64,000 nucleotides of DNA from contig JAODTK010005747.1 of NCBI GenBank assembly GCA_026419785.1, forward strand, positions 176,430-240,429, given 5' to 3'. This DNA comes from Sclerodactyla briareus (lineage: Eukaryota > Echinodermata > Holothuroidea > Dendrochirotida > Sclerodactylidae). Both the position numbers and the translations under genes were made by a program. The notes under the pieces were generated by a model, which saw only the letters and a program-made list of their open reading frames with translations, had not been told where the DNA came from and did not search any database. Within the stretch, counting starts at the first letter, position 1. Each line of letters opens with the position of its first letter. Below are positions 34,600 through 47,159 of this stretch, piece after piece.

Positions 34600-34990
34600 C
34601 GTACCTCACCCAGCGATGAGAAAAACTAAGTTTAAATAACATGAAATATACATTTTTCGCAAAATGGCCGAAATTGACCCTAGATGACCTTTGACCTCAA
34701 TTTCCTGAACACCCCAGATGCCCCTTCACTCATGTGATCATTGTGACCAAGTTTCATCATGATCGACCAAACACACGGCAGGAGGAGTAGCAATTTGAAT
34801 CCATTGTTTACAGCCATAGAAGACAGCCGAATGGACGATGGGGTTGTCAGTTGAGATAGGGTTCAATTTCGCCAGAATAAGGCTAGTAGGCTGAAAGGGG
34901 GGGAGGGGCAAGGTATTAAGTATGAGATAAGCTGAGGAGTGAAGTGGACCTAATCGTGAACAAACACTTGACACATCCTCCTTCTCCATT
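34600..34990. repeat. Dispersed repeat with DR1 motif
   Basis: It contains GGCCGAAATTGACCCTAGAT, a perfect TGACCTTTGACCT (34685-34697), and GTGATCATTGTGACCAAGTT with TCATCATGATCGACC. The wording resembles the R1/R2 satellite vocabulary but is not in register with either. Confidence 0.5.
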
Positions 34991-35446
34991 TACCCTACTT
35001 AGTTCCATTCCGAGGTAAATTGCAGTATTTGTAGCTGCATTCCTTTAGAGTCATGGCCAGGTAGAGACTAGAGTAAGTACTCACCATGTGGGTTTGTGTG
35101 AGGAGCAGAGAAAGTCCTTCTATTATTGTCTGCTCTATCTGTTAACTTGGGTAATCACAATCTCCCAAGAATGCATAATGACGGACAAGCTTAGAGACAA
35201 GGGTTTCCCCTCTTGTAAAATAAAATTTAGTAACAGATTTGACCGAGTCAACTGTAAAACTTGAAATACCAGATAACAAAACAGAGTTTGCAATTTAGGC
35301 TAACACTCTCTTTCTCAAGTGAGTAGCCCTAAGGATGTCATGTCCATACTAAGCTCACAAGTGGATCTGGAGGTTTGACTTCATTATAGCAAATTTCCTA
35401 CTCCAGAATTAACAATGACATAGAATCTGTTGGCCAGCTCACTTAC

Positions 35447-35600
35447 CTGTCCCTTCTCAGGTGAAGTACATGTGTGGAAACATACTGACTAGAATCACAG
35501 TAGTTCTGGATCTCCTGATCCATCGCCTGGTAGGCTACCATCTCGGGAACCTCCTTGGTCCTGGGATCTCCCGAGCCAGGAATGACCCAGGCGAATTGAC
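35447..35600 (-). CDS. TDRD12: TDRD12-like exon, start of N-terminal Tudor domain
   Basis: A 154-bp exon with acceptor GTGATACTTTCAG and strong donor ACAG before GTAAGTGAGC. It reads QFAWVIPGSGDPRTKEVPEM, then VAYQAMDQEIQNYCDSSQYV and STHVLHLRRD. F-x-W-V-I-x-G then Y-Q-x-h-x-x-x-h-x-x-Y is the first strand and helix of the N-terminal Tudor domain of TDRD12 (CFWVIIKG...YQKLNSAMNDFY in the mammalian protein as I recall it). Because that domain begins about 12 residues from the protein start, only one short coding exon should lie upstream, and I did not find it. Confidence 0.72.
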
Positions 35601-36277
35601 CTGAAAGTATCACAGAACATTACTCTCAGATCATCCCACCTATTAAATTTACTGCATGGAGTATACAATTTAATATTTCTATACCTCGTCAATGTAATTG
35701 TATATAATGTAACATCCCCACACTTTCTCTCTCATGGACTGACAGATTGTTTAAAGACATTTACATATTGCCCCAACCCCCTGTTCTGGCAATAAGTCCA
35801 CCAAAGCCTAACTTGACACTGTGTTAGGCAAAACCTAGGCCCTAACGTTGAGATTGACCGGTCCCGTGATTGAAGAAAAAGAGTCACGAAAATCGAACCA
35901 ACAACACTTGCTCAAAGTTTACAATGTTTCTCAGGTTAGAAAATTGTGTTAGCCAAAAGCTTTTGAGGACAAAAGTGGTATGAAGTATGGTCTCTAGAAG
36001 TTGAGTTATGCACGAAAAATTCTTAGAATCTAGTAGCTTGTGAAGTTTTGGCTGGCATAATTTGGAATGGCATAGGTTACCCACCTTCAGACCAACTATG
36101 CCAGATATAGCTACTGTAGCTAGTAGGTGGCATACTGCACAGGTTAGTAGTAAAGGTAACTGCAGTCATGCAATAATTGCTGATTATCTGTTGGCTTTTC
36201 ATGCTACAAGCCACATCAAGGATTGCCAGCTTGACAATTTGAACAGGGCTGAGAAATCGCCTGAAAAAGTTTCCATA
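35601..36277. other. Nothing recognised upstream of the first exon found
   Basis: The 5-prime part of the TDRD12-like gene (start codon, promoter) should be here or further up. No TATA box or initiator was convincingly seen. Confidence 0.35.
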
Positions 36278-36285
36278 CAATTTGA

Positions 36286-37706
36286 CAGAGTTGTCGACAA
36301 GTCCCTAGCTGCAAGTCTCGAGTCAAGTCTCATGTCAAGTCTCAAGTCTTCACCAGCAAGTCTCAAGCCAAGTCTCAAGTCACCTTGAAATTTCTGACTG
36401 AGTATCAAGTCAAGTCTCGAGTCTTTGGAGGTCGAGTCTCGAGTCAAGTCTCAAGTTCCTATGAGCAAGTCCCAAGTCAAATCTTTGAAGTTTGAATACA
36501 TTGATGCAGGCTACAAAAAATGTGACAGTGTTCCAGGAAACTGAGAAAGCAAATAAAGTTATTGTTACAATTGAATACATGTCTCCAAACTTTATTGTTC
36601 CTTGAATTTCACAGAAATGCATGCAGCTATATTCTACTGGACTGCCCGATATTCTTCAAGCTATATCGAATGCAGGTAACTTTAGGTTGACATAATTGAA
36701 TAATCTGGAACAAGTAATGAATTCCTATTTCTTTGACAACTATCATATGACCTGGCACATTACTGTTACTTGTTTTTTCTACTTCACATACTTTTGGAAG
36801 AGGAATCCAGAAATTATTCAAATCAGTTAAACCGGAAGGTAAATTTCGAAAGTCTGCTCGCCCTGGAATAAAGTTAGTCTCTGAACTGGACCACAACTAG
36901 GACTGAAATTAAACGGATGCTTCCATACAACAAATAACAGAATAAGTCGCACCCAACATAGTTGAAACAAATTAGTTGTGTTTCCACTGTTCTGTCACAA
37001 ATTTCCAATGCAAAGTAGTAGTGTGTAGTAGAACTGGTACTGATGCATCGTACTGGGATGTCGGCTAATTCAATGGGCTAATTCAGTGTGCAAATTCGAC
37101 GATCCCTGAAAAACTTTCGGAACTGATCTACAATCTTGGACAAAACTCGTTGGAACCCCTCATCAATTTGACTACAATGCTTCAATGCTGGTTTAACCCC
37201 CCCCCCCCCCTCGTACAATGTTGGATCTACTGCCTAAGAGCCTCCAATGAGACTGTTACCTGTGACTAACATTGTATTGGTGGGGGGTATAAAATTAAAC
37301 AGCCGAATAGCAAAACCGGGGCACACGCCACGGAACAAATTACCTCAAAATTTGCTAGCCACTGTTTCGTTGTAAAAGGCCAACTTTCAGCCAAACAACC
37401 AACCAACCAATGGTAACGCGGCTAACACCTGTAGTCGTCGTTGGGTACGGGTGCGTACACGGAACCATGATTATTTTTATCATCAATATCAACCTTTGAA
37501 GTTATTGAATGATTAAACATTGTGAAATACAAACAAGTCTTAGTAGAATCCTGAGTCTTTTGAAGGCAAGTCTCATGTCAGTTCCAAGTCCTCTGTAACT
37601 TTTGGCCATTCTCAAGTAAGTCCCAAGTCCTCTGACAGCCGAGTCTCGAGTCGAGTCTCGAGTCAAGTCTCAAGTCATAAAATTGCGACTCAAGTCCCCG
37701 ACTCTG
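36286..37706. mobile_element. Non-autonomous hAT-like transposon with 8-bp TSD
   Basis: A 1421-bp element is flanked by identical 8-bp duplications CAATTTGA (36278-36285 and 37707-37714). The termini read inward CAGAGTTGTCGAC (left) and CAGAGTCGGGGAC (right), 10 of 13 identical, in the hAT style. Both ends are packed with AAGTCTCGAGTCAAGTC-like subterminal repeats (about 36305-36480 and 37560-37690), typical of transposase-binding clusters. No transposase frame occurs inside, so it would need a helper in trans. Confidence 0.8.
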
Positions 37707-37714
37707 CAATTTGA

Positions 37715-40700
37715 ACAAGACGTTGATGAATACAGTAGACTGGTTGGTGGTGGGGCGCTGCAGAAATGAGTGCTGGATAAAACCAACATGAGATGAGACT
37801 GCATTCATTCCCCAACACACCTGACGACACACATATACATACATCAGGAAAAAGTTTGAGTGAATGATAATAATGAGAAGGTGAAGGGAATAGGATTAAG
37901 GTGGTGAAGACGTGGAAATCATATTAGGAACTGATGTACAGGACATGGAAAAAACACAAACCATCCACCATTGTTCAATGATAACACTGACTATTTTCCA
38001 TGATCATCATCTATTGGCAGAAGCCACTTGACCATCTGAACAGAATGGCAAAATTTTACGTCAAGATAATTTTGGACTCATCCCGGAACACCCCATATGA
38101 ATCACTGATCAATAATATACTGACCTACTCATGAATCATTACATTTGACTTGCAATCAATATCGGTTTTGCTTTTGTCCCACAAATACTGTAGATAGGGT
38201 TCTTCAAATCAGGGCAAATTGCGAACCCTAATGGGAACCAAGCTTGCTACCCACACCCATACACTTTGCTACCCACACCCATACACTCACCACTCAGTAC
38301 TTTTAATATCAGGTCTAGAATTTATTTTATTCGGAAGATGATATATAATCATCGCGTCTCTTGAGGGATAAACTGGCTGTTAGAATGAATAGAAATAATG
38401 GATGTTTATGAGTAGTGCACAAATGATAGTAAAATAATATATAATATACAGAATTTGTGTAGTGATATAACACTGACTGATGTCGGTACCGAACCGCTCC
38501 ATTAATAGGAGCCGATATGCTCTCTGGCAACCCTGGAGAGTTAAGTTGCTACTATTATATGTGCAAATTGTACAGGTTCTTCACAGGTCCCCATTCACCA
38601 CCTGGGTGGTGTGAAGCACTGAAGACAAAGGACCTTGCCCAAGGGCACATCAGAAAAGCTGATCGTCCATGGGATCTGAATGCGACCGGGTGCTCTATTG
38701 AATGAACTAATCCAATCTCCAAAGGGGGAAAAATGTTACCTTTATAGTGAATATTACAGAATGTGTTAAATGTCACCTTGATGTTGAATATTACAGAAGC
38801 TAACAAAGACACTTTATAATAAGGCTTCTGAGCCAGAGAACACAGTTTTGCAGAATGAAGGAGCTTCATGGCAGGATATGGGGTCTCAATCAAATTTTGA
38901 GGTAACGAGGTCGAACTATGTTATTCATTTGACCCTGTCCTCTTAGAAATTACTATTACACTAAATGCAATGTAACAGGAATATAACGTTATCTATTAGA
39001 AAGGAGCCATCTCTACAGTGAATATGGTATTGAGGATTGGGCTATATAGCTGTACAAGATTTTAAACTTAGGTTAAGCCTACACATTTCCTAATCGCTCC
39101 TATAGAGCTACACCAGAATGTGAGAATGGACTAGAGACAGGTTCCGCTAATCCCCATACTAAGCCACCATTTATAAATATACAAATACCTCCAAAACTTG
39201 AATATCCATTTTGAACTTGGCTGGCTACAATGGAGCAGATTGATCACATCTGAAGGAAAAAAATTATGTAAAGAGATAAAATTAATGTCAGGTATGTAAA
39301 GAAAATTGGTCTATGAATCTCATGGTCTGTATATGGCCTAATGTTTCATTAGACTTTGTCAGCAGCAGCTACACTTCTTATTTTCATCTTCTGCCTGCTT
39401 AATTAGCTCGGTCTCATACAGCTGTGAGCACATGATAGTCCAACATGATTAGAGGCTGCAGAGTCGTGGAAAGGAAGGTGGATACAGGGATGCTGATCTG
39501 TAGCAGCGCACGGAATGCTGAGTAGCCAGAGGGTTTTATAAGCACCACCAGTATGATACCACTAATCAGCACCTTTTGTTCCAACGTCTCTATGTTTCGC
39601 ATCTCTATATTCCGACGTCTCTTGTCAGACACTCTATGCAGGGATGTGGCCTATCAGGATTTTGAGCTGCCAGGTATATGATGGCCATTTCCTGGGGGAA
39701 GGGTATAAGGGGGAGGGGGTTGTTTCCCCTTCCCCTTTTGAAAAATTCTACTTTTTCTGCCTCCGAGATGCAAAAGGTGCAATCTACTTACCTATTGTAA
39801 CACATTATAACAGGCATGCTTGGGGGTCCATAAAAAAATTGTATATATATAAAATTATGCAACGTCACATTAAAATGTTAATGATAATTGCAATATCAAA
39901 TGAAGTGTAAAGCAAGTGCATTGTAGATTTTGTATGAAGCAAATTGTGTTTGACTTAATTTTGAGCCCGTTTGTTTTGTTAGAAACATTAGCTGGATCCT
40001 TCACCGCCAGCCGTTGGTCTCCAGTGGACAGTGACAGGCACAGTTGAGAACATGCAAAGGACCCCCAATGACAACCTGCTTGACTAGTATTTTGGTCTTT
40101 AATAACACTAGTACTCAAATGTTTTGGGCTCTCTCCAGGGCTTAGCATTTTGCGGTGATTCATTCACATCTGTATCAGAGTACAGTAGTCCTGTGTTACG
40201 AATATTATTAATTGTATTCCCACTCGGTTAAGTGATGTCCTTATCTGGTTGAATAAAAAAAAATTGCACTTTGATTGACAACCGAAGCTCTGCTGAATAT
40301 ATGTATTGTCCACCCCCCCAGTTTGTCTGGGGTGTGTACTCTATTGTTCCGTGATTAGCTCCCTCCAATATTGGAAACAAATTATCTTATAAGAGGCCGT
40401 GGGGGGGGGGGGCGGGCGGGCAAGCTGGACAAGACGTTGGTACGGTTGTGAAACACTGCCGGTCACTGCGAGCGCAACCTCAGAAATGGAAAAGGCTTAC
40501 ACAGCAAGGGGAGGGGAAGCGAATATCTGGCAGGGTGTCAACAAAAGTCGCAACACAAGACTTAGTCGAGGTGGATGGAAGGTTTGAAATACTTAAATAA
40601 TGACAGGGTCCACCTACTGTCAATCGCTCGCAGATGTAGGCTACATCGGGAGGCATTGTATTGGATAAGGTGTTGTCAAGACTAAAGTCACGCCCCAGTC

Positions 40701-41504
40701 GTTTTCACCAACCTTTTCCTATCCACGTTATTCACGTAAAAACTGAGAGCTGTGGATTGTCTATTTTGTATGTTTTACCGCCAAACGAGATACAGCTACT
40801 GGAGTAGTGCGGAACTTGCGGAGAAAAAGTATGAGCCCATCGCGTTAATAATAAGCTGTACTGTGGCCAGTGCTTGGGGCGTACTAACGTTGCCACGTTT
40901 AACACCAGTCAACCGAACAGTTCAGCAGCAGACTCACGCGCTCGCCATATGCCTGGCACGATTCTCCAACTCTCATTATTTTGGGTTAAAAGTATATAAT
41001 TTCTGCCAAAAACATTTCTGTCATCTTTCTACCATGGAATAAACAAGGCGATCGCCCCAGTCTCTCGCCTGGTGCGCGATTCGTGATTTCTTTTAGTCAC
41101 CATGCAAACAATTAACAAGGCATTCATGTGTTGCTTTAAGATTTCGGATTAGCATTAACAGAAACAGCCTACTATCAGTGCCCCAATTCAAATTCGTAAG
41201 GACTGATTATGGTAACAATGTTCGCTAAAGGAGTACAAGTTTTGTGGAAATGTGACTAAATTTGTAAAATTTAGGACACAAGTAATAGCCAATGGACAAT
41301 TCCATGCCCAGTTTCTCTCTTCGAATATGCTCAACATTTTTTCAAAGGTCATGAAAATAAAACAAACTTTGAAATTTGGAATGATGCATGCAAAATAGAC
41401 AAACGGACATGACCTCAATCTAGGTAAATAATAATGTAATAATATTAATGATAATGTGACAATTTTTATAGCGAATAATTATAGAAATAAGTGGTGATGG
41501 AATT
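37715..41504. other. Long stretch without an accepted gene
   Basis: 38575-38700 carries GGACCTTGCCCAAGGGCACA, wording familiar from LINE/SINE tails. 39590-39625 has GTCTCTATGTTTCGC and ATCTCTATATTCCGAC, related to the palindromic repeat at 51.8 kb. 40403-40422 is a G-rich run. Open frames at 39414-39632 (-) and 40752-41042 (+) have no domain support. Confidence 0.4.
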
Positions 41505-41830
41505 GAAAAACCAGAAAGCCAAGTGGCTTAGTGATTCCTTGACTATTCAATGACAACCTTTAGCCAGCCACAAGGACAAGTAGGAGATGTACCAGCCTGG
41601 ATGTATGACCTCTGTATGATCTCTGACCTGACCCCAAAACAATAGGGTTCATGTACTCATCATGAGGAACACACATACCAAGTATGGAACTTCATCCATT
41701 CAGGGGGGGTCGAGGTATTCCTGTTCACAAGCCAAAATGCCAAATTAGTGACTTTCACAAATTTTAATTTGACCAAATTCACCCTCTCCCGACTATACCA
41801 ACAAGAACACAAAGTTACGTAGTGACTCCT
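41505..41830 (+). repeat. Single R1 repeat copy
   Basis: It begins AACCAGAAAGCCAAGTGGCT with GTGATTCCTTGAC (41531-41543), then carries ACAATAGGGTTCATGTACTC and GAGGAACACACATACCAAGT. The near-DR1 TGATCTCTGACCT is at 41618. It is a useful short reference copy of the R1 head. Confidence 0.8.
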
Positions 41831-42001
41831 TGCCATATAGCGATATCAACTTTTTGGACACCTGTCCTTGAACAGCCTGTCGCAGAATTTTAAACAGTGC
41901 AAAGTAGGCCTACTTGTAACTGGAGTGGTGATAAAAATGTTGTAAGGTTGGATGTCTGACTAAGAAAATTGACTGGCCGCGCCATCGTTATACACAATGA
42001 T

Positions 42002-42307
42002 TTAAGCCGCGTTTCCATGCACGCTGGGCGGGCGGGCTTTTTTTCTTGAAATCAGCACCTATGTGTATATGCGTTGATAAGAACCGTGTAGCCTACTATA
42101 TTTTTGTTATTATTGTTATTATAATTTTTATCATTATTTTATTATATTTATCAAACACCGGACGCATAGGCCACTCGTTGTAAAACTAAAACCCGGTGTT
42201 TAGTTTTCTTAGAACCATTGTTCTAAAGGTCAAACGATAGAGCTTTACTTCGCGTTGGCGCGTGCCGCACGCCTTTGCCCGCACGCGTGCATGGAACGCG
42301 GCTTTAA
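42002..42307. mobile_element. MITE with about 22-bp TIRs and TTAA flanks
   Basis: The left end GCCGCGTTTCCATGCACGC (42006-42024) matches the inverted right end AGCCGCGTTCCATGCACGC (complement at 42285-42303) with a one-base indel. TTAA is at 42002-42005 and 42304-42307. TTAA duplication is the signature of piggyBac-type insertion. The interior is AT-rich with (TTAT)n text and no coding capacity. Confidence 0.62.
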
Positions 42308-42332
42308 GGGGGCACCAATTGAAATGCAAGGA

Positions 42333-42772
42333 CCCACAAACACAAAAAACGTTTTAAAACATTTGTACATGTTTCGCTGAGTGTTTCGAAAACATTTTTT
42401 GTTGAGTAACACGAAGGTTAGGCGAATGGTTTCCAGAACGTTCACAAAAAGTTGTGAAGAAACAAAAAAACATTCCAAAATTTTCTGAAAGTGCTTCTAA
42501 AAGGGTTTTGGGTGCAAAAGATTGGCGCCACAAAACGGATTTAAGTTCTGTTAGTATTGTCGAGGCATATTATATTATCGTTTGTTTCCTGCGGTTTGCT
42601 GTAACTCCGAAATTTGAAGTGAAAATTGAAATGTTTCTAGAACATTTTCCCGAAACATTTTGGACGGTATGGAAAAAAACGTTTCGCAACATCGTGTTGT
42701 TTACTACATAAAACGTTTTACGAAAACATATACAAAAACATGTTTCGAAAACGTTTTGTGTTTTTGCTTGGG
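42333..42772. mobile_element. Foldback-type MITE with long imperfect TIRs
   Basis: The left CCCACAAACACAAAAAACGT with TTTAAAACATTTGTACATG is mirrored on the right by the complement of CCCAAGCAAAAACACAAAAC with GTTTTCGAAACATG. The arms are about 45-60 bp. The interior repeats CGAAAACATTTT-like words. No target duplication was evident. It sits 25 bp from the TTAA-flanked MITE. Confidence 0.55.
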
Positions 42773-45274
42773 AGATAATAAAATTGTATGAACTATTGTA
42801 TAAATTTAAACATTCGTCCAAATAAATGATGCCTAGTGACAGCAAAACATCCGTTTCACAAAACGCTAAAAATGACAAAGGGTGTACATTCTTTCCTGAT
42901 ACATTTCCAGGCTTTTGGTTGACAGAATGGAACTGGTCAGCCTGTGTGATGTTTCCCAGCAGGCCCTGATGACCTGTCTCTGATATAAATTGCAAATTGT
43001 GAATCATGCAAGCTGGCGAGAGTGAGTAATGCCTCTGAATCACTTGTTATGCACCACGCAGAGAGTCAGCAGATATAATTAATGCAAGGGGAGCAGATCC
43101 GAGAGCATGGCAATCACATGGAAGACCGGGTTGGATATACAATGACGCCAGACGAAGAATCATGGGAAAACAGTAAGTAACAGCCGTAACATCTTAGGCT
43201 TAGCCCTCACCTATACATGAAAACATTGGCTGAACTTGGGTGTGTACAATCCATATAAGTCTATAGGTCTACGCTGGCTAACGCTAGGGACTATACATTG
43301 GATTACAAAACCAAGGGCAATGCCTACGCTGGGCTATCACCATTACAATTTGGTTGGATGAGTTGTAATATTCACCTAAGTCCATGAGTTTGCATCTGTG
43401 GTTGTCTCATCCATGTCTTAAAATGCCACAAGGTCACTGCAGGTGAGGCAAAGGTAACACAAATGAGTCAGCAGTACAATATACGCAATAAGCAAATTGG
43501 CATAGGGCTACCTCTCCAGCTCCTTACTTAATTAAGCCAGCAGCACATGGAATGTCGAACACAAGGCGAGGAGGCATGGGGGTTCGATTGGGACTGTTAT
43601 TTGCAGCCGAACCTGGTTTGCTCCTTTCTCTGGGTGATCACAGACGCTACAGGGTTCAACACTCTCTCACACAGTGTCCACATACCCCATATTTACATCA
43701 ATTTGACAGTTGTCAGATCTCAATTAAAGGAACAGATAAATGTTTGTTTTTGTATTGGGCGGTTTGGGGTTTATGCCCCAAATTTGCCAAGTTGCCAAGA
43801 AGGTTAACTGGACTGCTGGACCGGTTTTCGGTTATCACGATTATTGGCCATTATCAAATTTTGGAAATATGGTTCATCTACCCATTTGGGTGATGAGACT
43901 TCGTGTTTTGGGGGAATCCCCCCCCCCCAAAAAAAAATCACCCTGTATGCCTATGCTGCTATGAGGGAGGGGCATGGCACCCATTTCCAGGAAAAATGTT
44001 GCTACCTTGGTGTTTTGGGACAAAACAGTGGGGTAAAGTATATGTATGGGAATTTGAGGGGAAATGGATTTGGCACCACCACATCTGCGGCCGCTACTGC
44101 CTGGCACCACCCTGCCACGGGGTATGAGCCATATAATGCTTACCACAGGCATTTACTCTCAATCAGGAAATAACAGTTATCACGAACAGTACACATCCTG
44201 TCAGGACGCTGTGACCAGGGACACTGTTGCAGTGATCCAACAAAACTGCAACCAGTGAGGACCATACCTTTGTGATTCAAAATGAAACAGAATGCCAACA
44301 AAAATTGAATTTGCCACTTTAAAACTAAGGTAGATGACCCTCATTGGCCTTACTGACCTGGCATCACATGAATGTTATTTGTGAAATGACCCCCTACCTC
44401 ATTCACAGGAGCCAAAATTATCAAAACATGTTGTATCCTGCTTTAGCAGTATATTCAGTTTTCAGTCACTAATGTCAACTACTGTTATACCCAACCTAAA
44501 AACTAGCTGTGTCAATACATGGAACTGTGACGGCTGGGACGGCAGCTACACACCCAAACAATAATATCCTCGGACACTTCCAGTGTCACGGGGATATATA
44601 ACTATAAGATATAATTATAAGAAAACTTCAAGAGATCTTCTCTCAACACCATACGATTCAATCATCAGATTATTCAAGTGAAGTTAGGGTCATATTGGTA
44701 GATTACCATTCAGTTGCCCATACACTAAATGACAACTTCCGCAGACAGCCTACTGAAAACAGGGCTACCAATTTTCATGCAAATATTGATCCAATGACAG
44801 CCTTCAAAGGACAAAGGTAAGAATACATGTACTTCCCAGCCCAAATAAACAAACAAGAGAGACAGAGCTATAAACCAGGCCAAACCTGAACAATGGTCAC
44901 TAGGGGAGGTCACTGGCTAGACAGACCAGTCAGACACACAGTGCACGGGCCATTATTCTTCTAGTTAATATTGCTGCTATTTATGAGGAGAACAGAGGGG
45001 GGGAAAGCCAGGTCTAGTGCCAAATGAAGACTACAATAGACAGATGTCAGACAGTGTAAATGCATTTGTATCAGAATTACTGGCCAATATTAAAGGACTA
45101 TGGATTGGGTAGTCAAATTGAAACGCAGGGGAATACTAAATTATTATGAAAGAGCAGTAGGGTAACATCACAATTTTAATTTTTTAACATTTGCTAACAA
45201 CTCATTACAGCAAGTAATTATGGCAATAATACCTTGTTGTGACCAGAACAACACCTTATGACATACATACTATG
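42773..45274. other. No accepted gene
   Basis: A C run next to an A run (43919-43937) and unremarkable AT-rich DNA. The exon-like segment at 42888-42979 (-) is treated among the rejected items. Confidence 0.35.
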
Positions 45275-46800
45275 TCCTGGAAATTTCAACAATGACAAGC
45301 AATGACACTGTAAGTTGTTCCAAAAACATTATTTTTTGTCCATAAGTGACTTCGAATAACTTTGAGACATGAAGTTTTTATGAATAGTTTACTCTTGATG
45401 TGAAAGGCACGCAGTCCTACAAGCTTGTGTATCCCAAAGTTATACTGCCGGGCGATTGCCAAAACGGTATCAAAACCAACCTTTCGATCCCTTGTAACTT
45501 GAGAACCAAGTTGCCCAGATTGAAACCGGAGTTTGGTTTTTGTTTGTATTAGCCACGCAGGCGCTCTGTCACATAAATTTGCAGACAAAGGTAACATGGG
45601 GTGAATTTATGGACCATTTCGATCGAAGGTACCTCTGAAGAAGATTCGAAAAATGGCCACAAAAATTTTGATTCGGCCTAAAACAAGGTGAAGGTCAAGT
45701 TGAGGTCAAAGGTCACACAGATGGAGGTCAGTGATTGGATCACTTTGGCACACATCCCCACCTCGGCAGACATTGGTTTCCAAGTTATGGCCAAAAACTA
45801 GTTTTTGACCTCTAATTGACATTTAATGAACTTGGATGACTGACGTTTTATAAAAAAAGTAACCCTAGAGGGATACACGGACTGAAATACAAACCACATC
45901 AGGAAGGTCACTGGAAGTTGTTGCAGGAACAAATACTATTTGGAAGTTTTATGCCCATACGTGACCTTGAATGCCCTTGTGATAACATGAGGTTTTTATG
46001 AAAAATGTTTGTCTCGGCCAGGATGTACACTGTTCCTGAAAAACTTCAACAGTGCCAAGCAATGTCACTGTAAGTTGTCCAAAAAACTATTCGTTTTTTT
46101 TTGCTATAAGTTGACCTCAATGACCTTTGATGACAGACACTGTTTATTGAAAAATGTACTTCGATGAGATGCACGAGATCCTACAAGAATTAAGTATACC
46201 AAAGTATACTGCGATGCTATTGCCAACAAGGTATCACAACCAACCTTTGACACCTGGTAACTTGAGAACCGAGGTGCCCGATGAAGCGGGAGTTTATTTG
46301 TCTATTCAGCACACAGAGCTCTGTCACATATCCAAAAATGACAGTTTTAATTTTCTTGCCCTGTGTAACTCTAAAAATAGGCCCATCTATTCGAGATTTG
46401 ACCTTTCCTTTGACTCATCATCCAGAGTAGTTTGGAACCACTGATTCTAAAAAACCAGAATAAATCACTAGGAACACCCTAACTGAACTAAATTTCAAAT
46501 GAAAAATTTGACCTCTGATACCTTCGAACACAAAAGGTAACATGGGGTCAGTATGGTCCATTTCGATCAGAAGGACCTTTGAGATACGAAAATGCGCCAC
46601 GAAATTGATTCGGCCCAAAACATGGTAAGGTCAAATGAGGTCAAAGGTCACACGGAAGGGTCAACGAGTGGATCACCCAATGTGCCTTCCAACCCCGGCA
46701 GATGTTCGGTTTCCCATGTTATGTTTTTTTTTTTTTTTGTTTTTTTTTTTTCCCAAAAAAAACTAGTTTTCCCCTAATTGACCTTTGATGACCTTGGATG
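45275..46800 (+). repeat. R2 satellite copies, DR1-bearing
   Basis: Two units share ACTGTAAGTTGT, AGTCCTACAAGC, CAAAACGGTATCAAAACCAA, GATTCGGCC and AGGTCAAAGGTCACAC (DR1 at 45703 and 46638, 935 bp apart). A T-rich run (46727-46751) interrupts the second unit. The sequence is non-coding. Confidence 0.85.
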
Positions 46801-47159
46801 ACATTACTGTTATGTTGAATATGATCCCCCTCTCATCCATCGCACTACAAACCCAAAAGGGTCAGCAATGTAGGACCTTGCTAATGGAAGTTATTGCTTT
46901 GTTTTTATATTCCAGATCTTGGCCCTCCCTCATTGACCTTGTAACCTTGAGGGGCAACAGAAGAAATAGGGATTCAACTATCACCACACATGACGAACCT
47001 GCATGCCGAATATGAACTTGAGACATGCTTGCGTTCTCCGATATCGTCCGATCAAAATGTGTTCACCTACACACCACACCACACACCACACCACACACGG
47101 ACACCCAACAATCTTTGCGTGAACCGCATAGATTCTTTGCCGTTGGCAATGAATCAAAA

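Larger units (their letters stand above)
3375..35600 (-). other. TDRD12: Gene span: TDRD12-like split gene, partial
   Basis: A minus-strand gene of small exons and large repeat-filled introns. No single exon is decisive, but the order of pieces along the strand matches TDRD12: Tudor start with FAWVIPGSG, barrel strand with WYRCIVKTVL, a segment typical of Tudor proteins (REIPERFEDSVC), helicase RGRDVMGVA, motif Ia region SLVITSSWQRA, motif Ib/II region GAPIVIGT and FHLIIDEA, then VMVFTSTKE. TDRD12 is known as a germline piRNA-biogenesis factor acting in perinuclear granules; that role is family knowledge and is not shown here. The first coding exon and the C-terminal Tudor domain were not found. 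Phases agree for 32.8-30.1-27.8-25.6-22.2 kb and for 15.3-14.4-12.3 kb, but conflict at 35.5/32.8, 22.2/21.9, 21.9/18.6, 18.6/17.6 and 17.6/15.3 kb. Small missed exons, sequence errors or pseudogenisation could explain this. Confidence 0.72.

Noticed and set aside
36199-37844. Protein frames rich in DSRLDLRL
   Set aside because: They are translations of the hAT-like subterminal repeat clusters and are not conserved coding sequence.
39414-39632. Minus-strand hydrophobic frame (VLISGIILVVLIKPSGYSAF)
   Set aside because: It partly overlaps a palindromic repeat word (GTCTCTATATTCCGAC), lacks a pyrimidine tract and matches no family.
42888-42979. 92-bp exon candidate (-), RQVIRACWETSHRLTSSILS
   Set aside because: The acceptor is decent, but the donor (AAT before GTACAC) is weak, two frames are open, and it has no place in TDRD12, whose protein start must lie just upstream of the 35.5 kb exon.
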